A DNA stretch of 64,000 nt from the NCBI RefSeq assembly GCF_000724625.1, contig NZ_CP007139.1, positions 248,001-312,000 of the forward strand, in the 5' to 3' direction. Positions within the stretch are counted from its first letter, which is position 1; the number at the start of each line of letters is the position of its first letter. Origin of the DNA: Fimbriimonas ginsengisoli Gsoil 348. GTDB taxonomy: Bacteria; Armatimonadota; Fimbriimonadia; Fimbriimonadales; Fimbriimonadaceae. This document shows, piece after piece, positions 17,650-25,433 of the stretch. The notes below the pieces were generated by a model that saw only the letters and a list, made by a program, of their open reading frames with translations, did not search any database and was not told the DNA's origin. The position numbers were made by a program, and so were the translations under genes.

Positions 17650-18650
17650 GCCGAGACAATTGGCGTCTCGTTGCGCTGATCGTAGCCGCGCTGGGCATCC
17701 TCGCGGGGGCGATCCTCGTCGCCGGCGCAAGCCCGGGGATGGCGGTTTCTACGCTACTCAAGGGGAGTCTCGGCACGCCGGGCGCGATCGCTCGCACCTT
17801 ACGCGAAACCACTCCGCTCCTCATCGCGGGCCTCGCCGTCTTCCTCGCTCTGAGGGCGGGACTGTTCAACATCGGCGTCGAAGGGCAGCTTTTGGTTGGC
17901 GCATGCGCCTGCGCGGCAGTCGCGGTCAAGGTGTCGGGAGTACCGGGGATTTTGCTCGGGACGCTCGCCGCGATGGCGGCAGGCGCGCTCTGGGCGTTGC
18001 CGGCCGGACTTATCCGGGCGTATCGGAACGGCCACGAGGTGATCACCACGATCATGCTGAACAACGTGGCGAACCTGCTCACCTCGGCGCTCGTCGCCGG
18101 AGTCTTGCGGGCCCCGGGGCAGGAGAGCCCAACGACCGCCGAGATATCCAAGTCGACCCGGTTGCCGGATCTGTATAGCCATCCGCCGTTCGCCTTGAAC
18201 AGCGGGCTCGTCGTCGGCATCGTATTGTCGGTCGCGCTGGCGTTGTGGCTGCGCCGGACGGTAGCGGGTTACGAGCTTCAAGCGGTCGGCGCCAACGCCC
18301 GCGCCGCCCGCTTCGCGGGTGTTCGCCCGGAACGAGTCATGGTTCGGGCGATGCTCGCTTCCGGCGCGATCGCCGGGCTGGGGGGCGCGATCCAAGTTTT
18401 GGCTTACGAAGGGCGTTTCTACTCCGGCTTCTCGCCCGGGTACGGGTTCGACGGCCTGGGCATCGCGCTGCTGGCCGGTAGCTCCGCGTACGGGGTTATT
18501 CCCGCAAGTTTCCTCTTCGGGATCCTCGCCCAAGGGAGCGTCGCTCTCGGCATCGCCCATATTCCCAAGGGGATCACCACGGTGGTGCTGGGGCTCATCA
18601 TTTTGGTCGCCGCGGCGATCCGGTATCGGAAGGTGAAGACGGTTGCTTAA
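17646..18650 (+). CDS. BMP-type ABC transporter permease, subunit 1
   Basis: A 334-aa membrane permease (YufP class) with eight or more hydrophobic segments. Family motifs are TTPLLIAGLAVFLALRAGLFNIGVEGQ (as parts), NGHEVITTIMLNN, RTVAGYELQAVGANARAARFAG and GRFYSGFSPGYGFDGLGIALL. The TTG at 17646 overlaps the ATPase stop (TTGA), which fixes the start despite its rarity. With the following subunit it forms the heterodimeric channel of the transporter. Confidence 0.9.
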   Translation: MSRDNWRLVALIVAALGILAGAILVAGASPGMAVSTLLKGSLGTPGAIARTLRETTPLLIAGLAVFLALRAGLFNIGVEGQLLVGACACAAVAVKVSGVPGILLGTLAAMAAGALWALPAGLIRAYRNGHEVITTIMLNNVANLLTSALVAGVLRAPGQESPTTAEISKSTRLPDLYSHPPFALNSGLVVGIVLSVALALWLRRTVAGYELQAVGANARAARFAGVRPERVMVRAMLASGAIAGLGGAIQVLAYEGRFYSGFSPGYGFDGLGIALLAGSSAYGVIPASFLFGILAQGSVALGIAHIPKGITTVVLGLIILVAAAIRYRKVKTVA

Positions 18651-19479
18651 CTTCATCGCACTTGTCGTCGTCCTCTCCACCCCGCTCCTGTTGGCGGCGA
18701 TGGGAGGGTTCACTAGCGAACGCGCCGGCGTCATCAACATCGGCCTCGAGGGGATGATGCTGATGTCGGCGTGCGTCGCCGCCCTTGTCGGCGTGAAAAT
18801 GGGCGCGGTAGGAGGCCTCGCGGCGGGGATCGGCAGTGGGATCGTGATGGCGATGATCCACTGGGTGGCGACCCAGGTGTACCGCATCGACCATGTGATC
18901 TCGGGCATGGCGATCAACGCGCTGGCGGCAGGGGGCACGAACTTCCTCTTCGAACGCTTCACCGATCCCAACCGAACCGGGTCCGTGCCCGTGCTGCCGA
19001 TGGCGTTCTACGATTGGCTCGCCTTCTTGGTCCCCGTGGCGCTTTGGCTCTACGTCCGCAAGACGCGCGGCGGGTTGAGGCTACTGGCGGTCGGCAGCGA
19101 TCCAGAGAAGTCGCGCCTCATGGGGGTTCAGCCGCTCCGCGTCCGCTTCTTCGGCCTTCTGGCTACGGGAGTTTTGACGGGGCTTGCCGGCGTCGCCTTG
19201 GTCACCGACACCGGCGTCTTCACCGATAACATGACCGCCGGCCGAGGCTACATCGCCCTCGCCGCGCTCGTGCTGGGCGGATGGCGACCGATTCCGGCGA
19301 TGCTTGCTTGCGTCGGCTTCGGCTTCTTCAGCGCCCTGCGGCTTCAGTTGGAAGGAAACCCACATCTGCCGAACCTGCCGACCGAGGCTTGGGCGGCCCT
19401 GCCCTACGTGGTCACCGTGATCGCATTAGCCGGCTTCCTCGGCCGAAGTCGGACCCCGGCCGGGCTCGGCAAAGCATGA
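18643..19479 (+). CDS. BMP-type ABC transporter permease, subunit 2
   Basis: A 278-aa permease (YufQ class) with the family motif LAAMGGFTSERAGVINIGLEGMML (as parts), then DHVISGMAINALAAGGTNF, GGLRLLAVGSDPEKSRLMGV and ITDNMTAGRGYIALAALV-like sequence. The TTG start at 18643 lies eight bases inside the previous gene. No substrate-binding lipoprotein (BmpA/YufN type) is encoded nearby, so the transporter must take its binding protein from elsewhere in the genome. The gene ends at a long inverted repeat that may mark the end of the operon. Confidence 0.9.
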   Translation: MLNFIALVVVLSTPLLLAAMGGFTSERAGVINIGLEGMMLMSACVAALVGVKMGAVGGLAAGIGSGIVMAMIHWVATQVYRIDHVISGMAINALAAGGTNFLFERFTDPNRTGSVPVLPMAFYDWLAFLVPVALWLYVRKTRGGLRLLAVGSDPEKSRLMGVQPLRVRFFGLLATGVLTGLAGVALVTDTGVFTDNMTAGRGYIALAALVLGGWRPIPAMLACVGFGFFSALRLQLEGNPHLPNLPTEAWAALPYVVTVIALAGFLGRSRTPAGLGKA

Positions 19480-19492
19480 CTACGGCGCAGCC

Positions 19493-19594
19493 GTGTAGAC
19501 GCAGGTTGGCTCGTACCTGCGACCCAAACGATCCACAAGTTTCGTTGCAAAGAGACACGCTCTCGCGCAGGTACGAACCAACCTGCGGCTACAC
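19493..19594. repeat. Long inverted repeat (29-nt arms)
   Basis: Arms 19493-19521 and 19566-19594 are complementary at 27 of 29 positions, with a 44-nt loop. The left arm is nearly the same as 9494-9518. It follows the transporter operon and could end its transcription. Confidence 0.7.
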
Positions 19595-19629
19595 GCCCGA
19601 GGCGTAGGGACACGATACGAGTAGCGCAC

Positions 19630-19664
19630 AAAAAGACAGCGAGCCCCGGACGGGGCTCGCTGTC
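19630..19664 (-). terminator. Rho-independent terminator of the lipoprotein/pseudopilin operon
   Basis: Perfect 14-bp GC-rich stem (arms start GACAGCGAGCCCCG) with a two-base loop. On the minus strand it is followed by TTTTT, directly downstream of the lipoprotein stop at 19672. Confidence 0.88.
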
Positions 19665-19671
19665 GATTGGT

Positions 19672-19854
19672 CTACTTGCGGCCTTTGCCGCCCTTCACCA
19701 TGCCGGCCGGCAGATCGCTGGGAGGCGGAATGGAGCCCGGCTTGATGGGCGGAGGAGAGTTCGACGGCTCCTCCGCTGGTTGGCATCCTCCCGCCGCCAC
19801 CATTGACAGCACGAGGATTCCAACCGAGATGACCCACTGTTTCCGGAGCTTCAT
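19672..19854 (-). CDS. Small lipoprotein, partner of pseudopilin copy 2
   Basis: A 60-aa protein with a lipobox-type signal peptide (VGILVLSMVAAGGC). The short tail is rich in Pro and Ser (NSPPPIKPGSIPPPSDLP) and ends in a Gly-Lys-rich stretch (KGGKGRK). The start codon overlaps the stop of the DUF1559 gene by one base (TAATG), a sign of translational coupling. It resembles the 70-aa lipoprotein at 13722-13934 in length, layout and context. Function is unknown. Confidence 0.78.
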   Translation of the reverse strand: MKLRKQWVISVGILVLSMVAAGGCQPAEEPSNSPPPIKPGSIPPPSDLPAGMVKGGKGRK

Positions 19855-20828
19855 TAGAGCTCAGGCGTCCAATACGGATACCACTTGGACATCGTTTGAA
19901 CGTGTCCCGGTGAACCCATCTGCCAGCCGCCCGCGGGAGCGTCGACGCATTTCTCCGCCTGGGAGAACTTCATCGATTTTGCGTGTCCGTCGGTGAAGCT
20001 AAAGACGGCGTAACCTCTTAGTTGAGGGTTGAACGCCTCTTGGTTGTTCGGGCCGCTACCGGTAGGCACACCATTTTGACCCTTGTGCGGGTATTTGGTG
20101 AATCCCTCTTGCCAATAGTGGTCGCACTGGCTGTTGTATTGAGACGGCCAAGTGACGCCGTTTCCGAGACCGGCGCCAACCGAGGGACCCCAATCCCAAG
20201 TGCTCTCCGCAATGAACTGGATCACTTCCGCGGGACGCGCGACGCCGCCAAGGTTGCCCTTGACCGCTCCGGGTCGGTTATTCGAATCCCACTGGCCCCA
20301 ATTGGCCGAGACTGGAAGGCCCCAGTCGATCAGGTACTCGTTGAGTGCCATCTGGCTGAGGGTGTGCTGGTAGTAAGCCTCGTCGGCTTTGTTGTATCCG
20401 CCAGCCGGCGCGGCGATGCCGTAAGTGCCGGGGCTGCTCATCACCGCACCCCAATTGGTGGCGCCTAGCGCAGGGCAGACGCCGATCTGGTCGTTCTTAA
20501 CGTATGGCTGAATGACTCCGAAGTACATTACGTCCCGAGGGCCGCCTTTGCTTGGGAATCGGAAATCGCCCCAGTCCGGCTGATCGCATGGGCTCTCGCC
20601 GTATCCGCAAGCGCCGTTGTTGTCGTGCCGGGGAAGCGTGTCGTCGTTGTCGCCCGCGTACATGATGCCGCCCAAGCCGAGTTGCTTGGTGTTGCTCACA
20701 CACTGGGTCTGCTTTGCTGAGTCTTTCGCCTGGGCGAAGACGGGGAATAGAATTGCGGCCAAGATCGCAATGATGGCGATCACTACTAGGAGCTCGATGA
20801 GCGTAAATCCGTAGCTTAATTTTTTCAT
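19854..20828 (-). CDS. DUF1559 pseudopilin-like protein, copy 2
   Basis: A 324-aa paralogue of the protein at 14102-15061, with the same pilin N-terminus ([19 protein letters not shown]) and a strongly similar C-terminal region: [52 protein letters not shown] and the [19 protein letters not shown] motif. ATG 20828 is preceded by TTGGAG; the upstream in-frame stretch to 20882 is less likely. It is coupled to the lipoprotein gene that follows and closed by a strong terminator. It is probably exported and assembled, or processed, by a pilus-like machine encoded elsewhere. Confidence 0.88.
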   Translation of the reverse strand: MKKLSYGFTLIELLVVIAIIAILAAILFPVFAQAKDSAKQTQCVSNTKQLGLGGIMYAGDNDDTLPRHDNNGACGYGESPCDQPDWGDFRFPSKGGPRDVMYFGVIQPYVKNDQIGVCPALGATNWGAVMSSPGTYGIAAPAGGYNKADEAYYQHTLSQMALNEYLIDWGLPVSANWGQWDSNNRPGAVKGNLGGVARPAEVIQFIAESTWDWGPSVGAGLGNGVTWPSQYNSQCDHYWQEGFTKYPHKGQNGVPTGSGPNNQEAFNPQLRGYAVFSFTDGHAKSMKFSQAEKCVDAPAGGWQMGSPGHVQTMSKWYPYWTPEL

Positions 20829-20933
20829 TCTGGCTACTCCAAGAGCAAGATGTAAAAGCTCGGAGGCAAAGTGCCACCGCACTCTTCATTCTGCAGCCGA
20901 TTTCTGAAAATGCCAATAGACGAGTACGCCACT

Positions 20934-22157
20934 CTATAAAGAATTGCCGGAACGGGTCTCTCGTACCCGCCGAGAGAGAAAGCGCCGCTCCGCTTCGTTA
21001 CCGGCGAGTTTCAACGCGGTTTCGTATTCGAGCCGGGCCTCTGCCCTCCGTCCGAGCTTCTCCAAAAACCGGCCGCGAGTAGCGGCGAAAAGATAGTAGC
21101 TTTCCAACTTCTCTTTAGCAACGATCGATTCCATACTTTGGAGCGCGCACGCGTACCCGTGAACCATGGCTACGGCGACGGCCCGGTTCAGCGCCGCGAT
21201 TCCGCTCGGCGCCAACGACACGAGGTCGTCGTAGTGGGCCAACACCTCACGCCAATCCGTCTCCGAAAACGTCGGTGCGCACGCGTGACAGGCGGCGATC
21301 GCCGCCTCGCAATGGTACGGTGTCATCCGATCCCCGTTCGCGGACCGGCCAAGCATCTCCAAACCCATCGCGATGCGCTCCCTGTCCCACTGCGACCGGT
21401 CCTGGTCCTCGAGCAGGCACAGTGCCCCATCGCCGTCCACTCGGGCTGGCAAGCGGCTGGAGTGTAAGAGCATCAGAGCGAGCAGAGCGCGTACCTCGGG
21501 CCGGTCTCCCAATTTCGTGCTCGCTAACCGGTGGGTTAGGAGAATCGCCTCGTCGCAAATCTCGGAGTTCGTCAGCTCCGACCCTGACGCCGCCAGATAA
21601 CCTTCGTTGAAGAGAAGATACAGAACCCGCAACGCGGTTCCGAGCCTCGCCTCGGGATCGGGTGGCATTTCGAAGGCAACATTGGCTTCGCGAAGCGTGT
21701 TCTTGGCGCGCACGAGCCGTTGCGCCACCGCCGTCTCGCTGGAGAGCAAACCCTTGGCGATCTCCCCCACGCCGAGGCCGCAGACCGCCTTGAGCGTCAA
21801 CGCGATCTGCGCCTCCGCCGCCAAGGCCGGGTGCCCACACATCAAGAGCATCGCGAGCTCGTCGTCCATCATCGCCGGCTCGGCCGGGTCGACGGTCGCG
21901 AATTGCAGTGCCCCGTCACCCGCGTACAACCCTTCCCTTCGCAGCCGGTCGAGCGCCAAATTACGCGCAACCTTGGTCAGCCAAGCCGATGGATTAGGAG
22001 GCGTGCCCTTGAGCGACCACTCGTGGATCGCCCGAATAAACGTCTCCTGCACCACATCCTCGGCGAGAGTCAGACGCGCCGGTCCGAACGCACGGGTAAG
22101 GCCGGCGGTCAGACGCGCCGACTCGCGCCGGAACGTGGTGTCGAAGTCGAGCGTCAT
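20934..22157 (-). CDS. ECF sigma factor of the ECF42 type (TPR-like C-terminus)
   Basis: A 407-aa sigma factor. Region 2 (EDVVQETFIRAIHEWSLKGTPPNPSAWLTKVARNLALDRLRRE, seen as several motifs) and region 4 (LTLKAVCGLGVGEIAKGLLSSETAVAQRLVRAKNTL) are complete. A long C-terminal helical extension follows, typical of the ECF42/DUF6596 class (VLYLLFNEGYLAASG; VHGYACALQSMESI). ECF42 factors have no anti-sigma; the extension and a DGPF/YCII protein control them. That partner lies directly upstream on the same strand. I chose ATG 22157 because the region-2 pattern begins there; a longer form to 22238 is possible. Confidence 0.88.
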   Translation of the reverse strand: MTLDFDTTFRRESARLTAGLTRAFGPARLTLAEDVVQETFIRAIHEWSLKGTPPNPSAWLTKVARNLALDRLRREGLYAGDGALQFATVDPAEPAMMDDELAMLLMCGHPALAAEAQIALTLKAVCGLGVGEIAKGLLSSETAVAQRLVRAKNTLREANVAFEMPPDPEARLGTALRVLYLLFNEGYLAASGSELTNSEICDEAILLTHRLASTKLGDRPEVRALLALMLLHSSRLPARVDGDGALCLLEDQDRSQWDRERIAMGLEMLGRSANGDRMTPYHCEAAIAACHACAPTFSETDWREVLAHYDDLVSLAPSGIAALNRAVAVAMVHGYACALQSMESIVAKEKLESYYLFAATRGRFLEKLGRRAEARLEYETALKLAGNEAERRFLSRRVRETRSGNSL

Positions 22158-22271
22158 CGTGAAATCAGGCCTCCCATCGGCGTGGTTCGTTGTCCGGCGC
22201 CAAAGTGATACGTTACGCCCCCCGCCGGAGGTTTTCACAAGGGCGGGCTGCCCGTGCCACGTTTTTGGCGG

Positions 22272-22613
22272 TTAGGAATAGTCGGCGATGGGGCGAATCT
22301 CGATCGCTCCACCGTAGGCGAGGGTGGGGCAATCGCGACCGATCGCGACCGCCTCTTCGAGGTCGGCGGCGTTGTAGATGTAGTAGCCGCCGATCATTTC
22401 CTTGGTCTCCATAAACGGACCGTCGGTGATAACGCCGTCCACTCCAACGAGCACCCGCCCCGCGCGGTCGAGCGGCTCGGCATCGAGAAGGCGTCCCTCT
22501 TCCCTAAGCCGTTTCGCCCAAGCGCTGTACTTCTTAATCGTCTCTTCCATCTGCGCGGGCGACATTTTGTCCCACTCGCCCTCGCCGCGAATCAACAGCA
22601 TAAACTTCTTCAT
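22272..22613 (-). CDS. YCII/DGPF-domain protein, ECF42 partner
   Basis: A 113-aa YCII-related protein (MKKFMLLIRGEGEWDKMSPAQ at the N-terminus) with the hallmark DGPF in VITDGPFMETKEMIGGYYI and a C-terminal GAIEIRPIADYS. YCII domains are ferredoxin-like folds; DGPF members are the constant genetic neighbours of ECF42 sigma factors. ATG 22613 has AGAGGA upstream. It is 114 bases before the sigma gene and on the same strand, so they likely form one unit. Confidence 0.88.
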   Translation of the reverse strand: MKKFMLLIRGEGEWDKMSPAQMEETIKKYSAWAKRLREEGRLLDAEPLDRAGRVLVGVDGVITDGPFMETKEMIGGYYIYNAADLEEAVAIGRDCPTLAYGGAIEIRPIADYS

Positions 22614-22726
22614 CTTGGTTCCTCTTCGCAGCCCCATATTAAGAGCTCGCACGGAGATAACGAACGGCACGGCGAGTAATCGACACCCTCGAAAGAAATA
22701 GTTGCGGCCCCCCCGAGTCGCCCCGG

Positions 22727-23362
22727 ATGCCAAGTTACACGAATACGCCTACCCAATCCGGGGGTCCCATCCGTCAGAATGCTTCAGTGAGTGAGATCCT
22801 AGTCCTTATCCGGGTGCGCATCAATGAGCTCGATGCTTCCGGAGTGGAGGACTACTTCCTGGCCTGCCGGGCGCGCCTCGAAACCGTCGATGGGAGTTTT
22901 GGACATAGCCTCTGGCGCAACACCATCGATCACGAACAATTGCTCGTCGCCTTCGAGTACCGGGATCTACAAGCGGCGGAGAGAGGGCTGCAGGCCCTGG
23001 CCGGAATCCGGCTCCTCGCCGAGTCGCAGTCGGCCGACTATCATCCGGCGGACGTCCTCCGGGTCCAAGTGCAGGGCCGCAGCGGTCTCCGAATTTTTGA
23101 GTCGCCAAAGCCCGGCTATCTTTCGATGAGCGTACGGGTGGCCGATCCCGGGCGCGCTCAGGATCTCTTGGACGAGATCGGGGCGATCTTCCAGGGGCTG
23201 GAGTTTATCAAAGGGTGCTGCGGCTCGGTCTTCGGCAATTCCGACAAGCTGGAAGAAGAGGTCATCGGCATCGTGACCTGGAAAACGGTGGTTGCGTTCG
23301 CTTCCTCGCTCCCTCCGGGAGACGCACCGTATGAGATCGTGCTGTACGAACGGGTGTACTAG
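22727..23362 (+). CDS. Uncharacterised protein, possible dimeric alpha/beta-barrel (ABM-like)
   Basis: A 211-aa protein I cannot name. Two stretches (ILVLIRVRINELDASGVEDYF and YLSMSVRVADPGRAQDLLDEI) look like two copies of a ferredoxin-like fold of the antibiotic-biosynthesis-monooxygenase type, one per half. There is no signal peptide or membrane helix. The start could be ATG 22727 or GTG 22787; the first 20 residues of the longer form are low in predicted structure. It lies 22 bases before pheT on the same strand, but pheT has its own promoter-like TAAACT, so co-transcription is uncertain. Confidence 0.5.
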   Translation: MPSYTNTPTQSGGPIRQNASVSEILVLIRVRINELDASGVEDYFLACRARLETVDGSFGHSLWRNTIDHEQLLVAFEYRDLQAAERGLQALAGIRLLAESQSADYHPADVLRVQVQGRSGLRIFESPKPGYLSMSVRVADPGRAQDLLDEIGAIFQGLEFIKGCCGSVFGNSDKLEEEVIGIVTWKTVVAFASSLPPGDAPYEIVLYERVY

Positions 23363-23384
23363 GCCAGTAAACTAGCCGTTCGCA

Positions 23385-25433
23385 ATGAAGTTCCCCCACT
23401 CGATGCTGCTCGACTTCGTCCAGACCGATCTGGACGCCAACGCTATCGGCGATCTGCTGACCATGGCGGGGTTTGAGCTCGAGGGGATCGAAGAAGTCGA
23501 AGGGGAGCCGGTGCTCGACATCAAAGTCATGAGCAATCGGGGCGACGGTCTTTCCGTCTTCGGCCTCAGCCGCGAGGTTCTCGCGAAAGATTCGAAGGCG
23601 AAGGCGACCGACCTTTACCAGCGAGCCGCCGCCCGTTTCGTCGATGAGAACCGGCACGACTTCGAATTAGAATCGAACGTCGCCACCATCGAAGCCGAGG
23701 AGTGCAACCGGTTTGCCTGCCGCGCCTTCGTCGGCGTTCTGGGACATGGAGAATCCCCCGCTTGGATGCAAAAGCGACTTCGCCAGACCGGCATGCGTCC
23801 GATTTCGCTGCTCGTCGACCTTACCAACTACGTGATGCTGGAGCTGGGACAGCCGCTCCACGCATTCGACCGCGAGAAGCTCCATGGAGGCGGCATCGTC
23901 GTCCGGTACGCCCGCCCGGGTGATCGGCTGACCACGCTCAACGGCGAAGAGCACGAGCTGAATGGGCAGATGATGATCTGCGACGCCGAGCGCCCGGTGG
24001 GCGTCCCCGGCGTGATGGGCGGGCTCGAAACCGAGGTCACCGCCTCGACGAAGACTGTCCTGCTCGAATCGGCCAATTTCCGAAACACGACGGTACGGAA
24101 GACGCGGAAGCAGCTTGGGCTCGCGACCGAAGCGTCTTACCGTTTCGAGAGGTCGGTCGATCCGGACGGCGTGGTCGCCGCGATCCACCGCTTCAGCGAG
24201 CTGCTGGCCGCCTCGGCGCCGGACGTGAAGCTATCGAACATCGTCGATCTGTACCCGCGCCCTCCCGAGAGACGATCGATCGTTCTGCGATCCTCCCGGG
24301 CCAGCCGACTGCTGGGTATGGAAATCACCTCAGAGCAGGCGCAAAGCTACCTCGCCCGCCTCGGGTTCGAAGTTCGTCCCATGGCCGAGCCCGGCACGTT
24401 CGAAGTAACGATGCCGTCCTGGCGGCCGGATATCCTTCGTGAGGAAGACCTCGTCGAAGAGCTTGGCCGGGTGCATGGGTATGAGCGGATTCCCGAGCGG
24501 CTGCCGGAAGGGACGACCACCCTGGGCGGCCCTCATGGCGAATACCTGGCCTACGATCGGCTGCGAGAGACGGCAGTCAAAGCCGGGTTCATCCAGATCG
24601 TTAGCCATTCGCTTCGCGACTTCCATCCTTTGGAGCGGTCCGATAAGGACCGGATCGGCCCGCGAGTGGTCGCTTCCCCGGAGCACGCTATTCTCCGCGA
24701 TTCACTATTACCGTCGCTCGCCGACGCCGCCAGCGAAACGGGGGGGCGAAACCTCCATCTGGTGGAGATGGGGCAGGTTTTCTGGCGTGAGGGGTCGGCT
24801 TACTCGGAGCGGCGGCGGCTCGCGTTGCTGAGCACCGGCGAGCTGCTCCCAAGCGACCGGAAGGGGGCGGAGTCGAGGCACGCCGACTTCTTCAGCCTCA
24901 AAGGGTCGCTCCAAGCGATTCTCGGTGGCGTGAACGTCCACGTTTCCTTCGTGCCAAAGGGAGACGACCCGAGGTTTCATCCCACCCTTCAAGCAGAAAT
25001 CGTAGCGGGCAGCCGGTCAGCCGGAGTGATCGGCCAGATCCACCCGGATGTCGCCGAGGCGCTCAAGCTGCCTGCGGCGACGTTCCTTGCCGAGATCGAC
25101 GTTGTCGATGCGCTGAAGAACGGTTCCGAAGATATCCATGTTCGCAGCATCAGCCGTAACCCGGCGGTTCGGCGTGACATGGCGGTGTTGGTCGACAAGT
25201 CGGTTCCGTACGAGCGGGTTGCCGCCGCGATCGCGAAGGCGGCAGGCGACGTGTTGGAGCGGCAGTGGCTGTTCGATGTGTTCGAGGGCGCCGGCATCCC
25301 GGCCGGTAAGCATTCCCTCGGAATCGCGCTGCAACTGCGCAAAGCGGGCGAGAACTTTACGGACGAGGAAGCGAACCAGGTGCGGGATCGGGCCGTGGCG
25401 GCGCTTGCCGAGTTTGGGGCGACCACGCGTTAG
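23385..25433 (+). CDS. pheT: Phenylalanyl-tRNA synthetase beta subunit lacking the tRNA-binding OB domain
   Basis: A 682-aa PheT. The N-terminal B1 segment (MKFPHSMLLDFVQTDLDANAIGDLLTMAGFELEG) runs straight into LDIKVMSNRGDGLSVFGLSREV, so the inserted EMAP/OB-fold domain of about 110 residues, normal in bacterial PheT (~790 aa), is missing. B3/B4 editing (HAFDREKL; GGLETEVTASTKTVLLESANF), B5 (SEQAQSYLARLGFEV), the catalytic-like B6/B7 and the C-terminal FDX-ACB domain (RNPAVRRDMAVLVDKSVPYERV) are all present. The alpha subunit, pheS, is not adjacent. The start fits a TAAACT element 11 bases upstream. Confidence 0.93.
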   Translation: MKFPHSMLLDFVQTDLDANAIGDLLTMAGFELEGIEEVEGEPVLDIKVMSNRGDGLSVFGLSREVLAKDSKAKATDLYQRAAARFVDENRHDFELESNVATIEAEECNRFACRAFVGVLGHGESPAWMQKRLRQTGMRPISLLVDLTNYVMLELGQPLHAFDREKLHGGGIVVRYARPGDRLTTLNGEEHELNGQMMICDAERPVGVPGVMGGLETEVTASTKTVLLESANFRNTTVRKTRKQLGLATEASYRFERSVDPDGVVAAIHRFSELLAASAPDVKLSNIVDLYPRPPERRSIVLRSSRASRLLGMEITSEQAQSYLARLGFEVRPMAEPGTFEVTMPSWRPDILREEDLVEELGRVHGYERIPERLPEGTTTLGGPHGEYLAYDRLRETAVKAGFIQIVSHSLRDFHPLERSDKDRIGPRVVASPEHAILRDSLLPSLADAASETGGRNLHLVEMGQVFWREGSAYSERRRLALLSTGELLPSDRKGAESRHADFFSLKGSLQAILGGVNVHVSFVPKGDDPRFHPTLQAEIVAGSRSAGVIGQIHPDVAEALKLPAATFLAEIDVVDALKNGSEDIHVRSISRNPAVRRDMAVLVDKSVPYERVAAAIAKAAGDVLERQWLFDVFEGAGIPAGKHSLGIALQLRKAGENFTDEEANQVRDRAVAALAEFGATTR

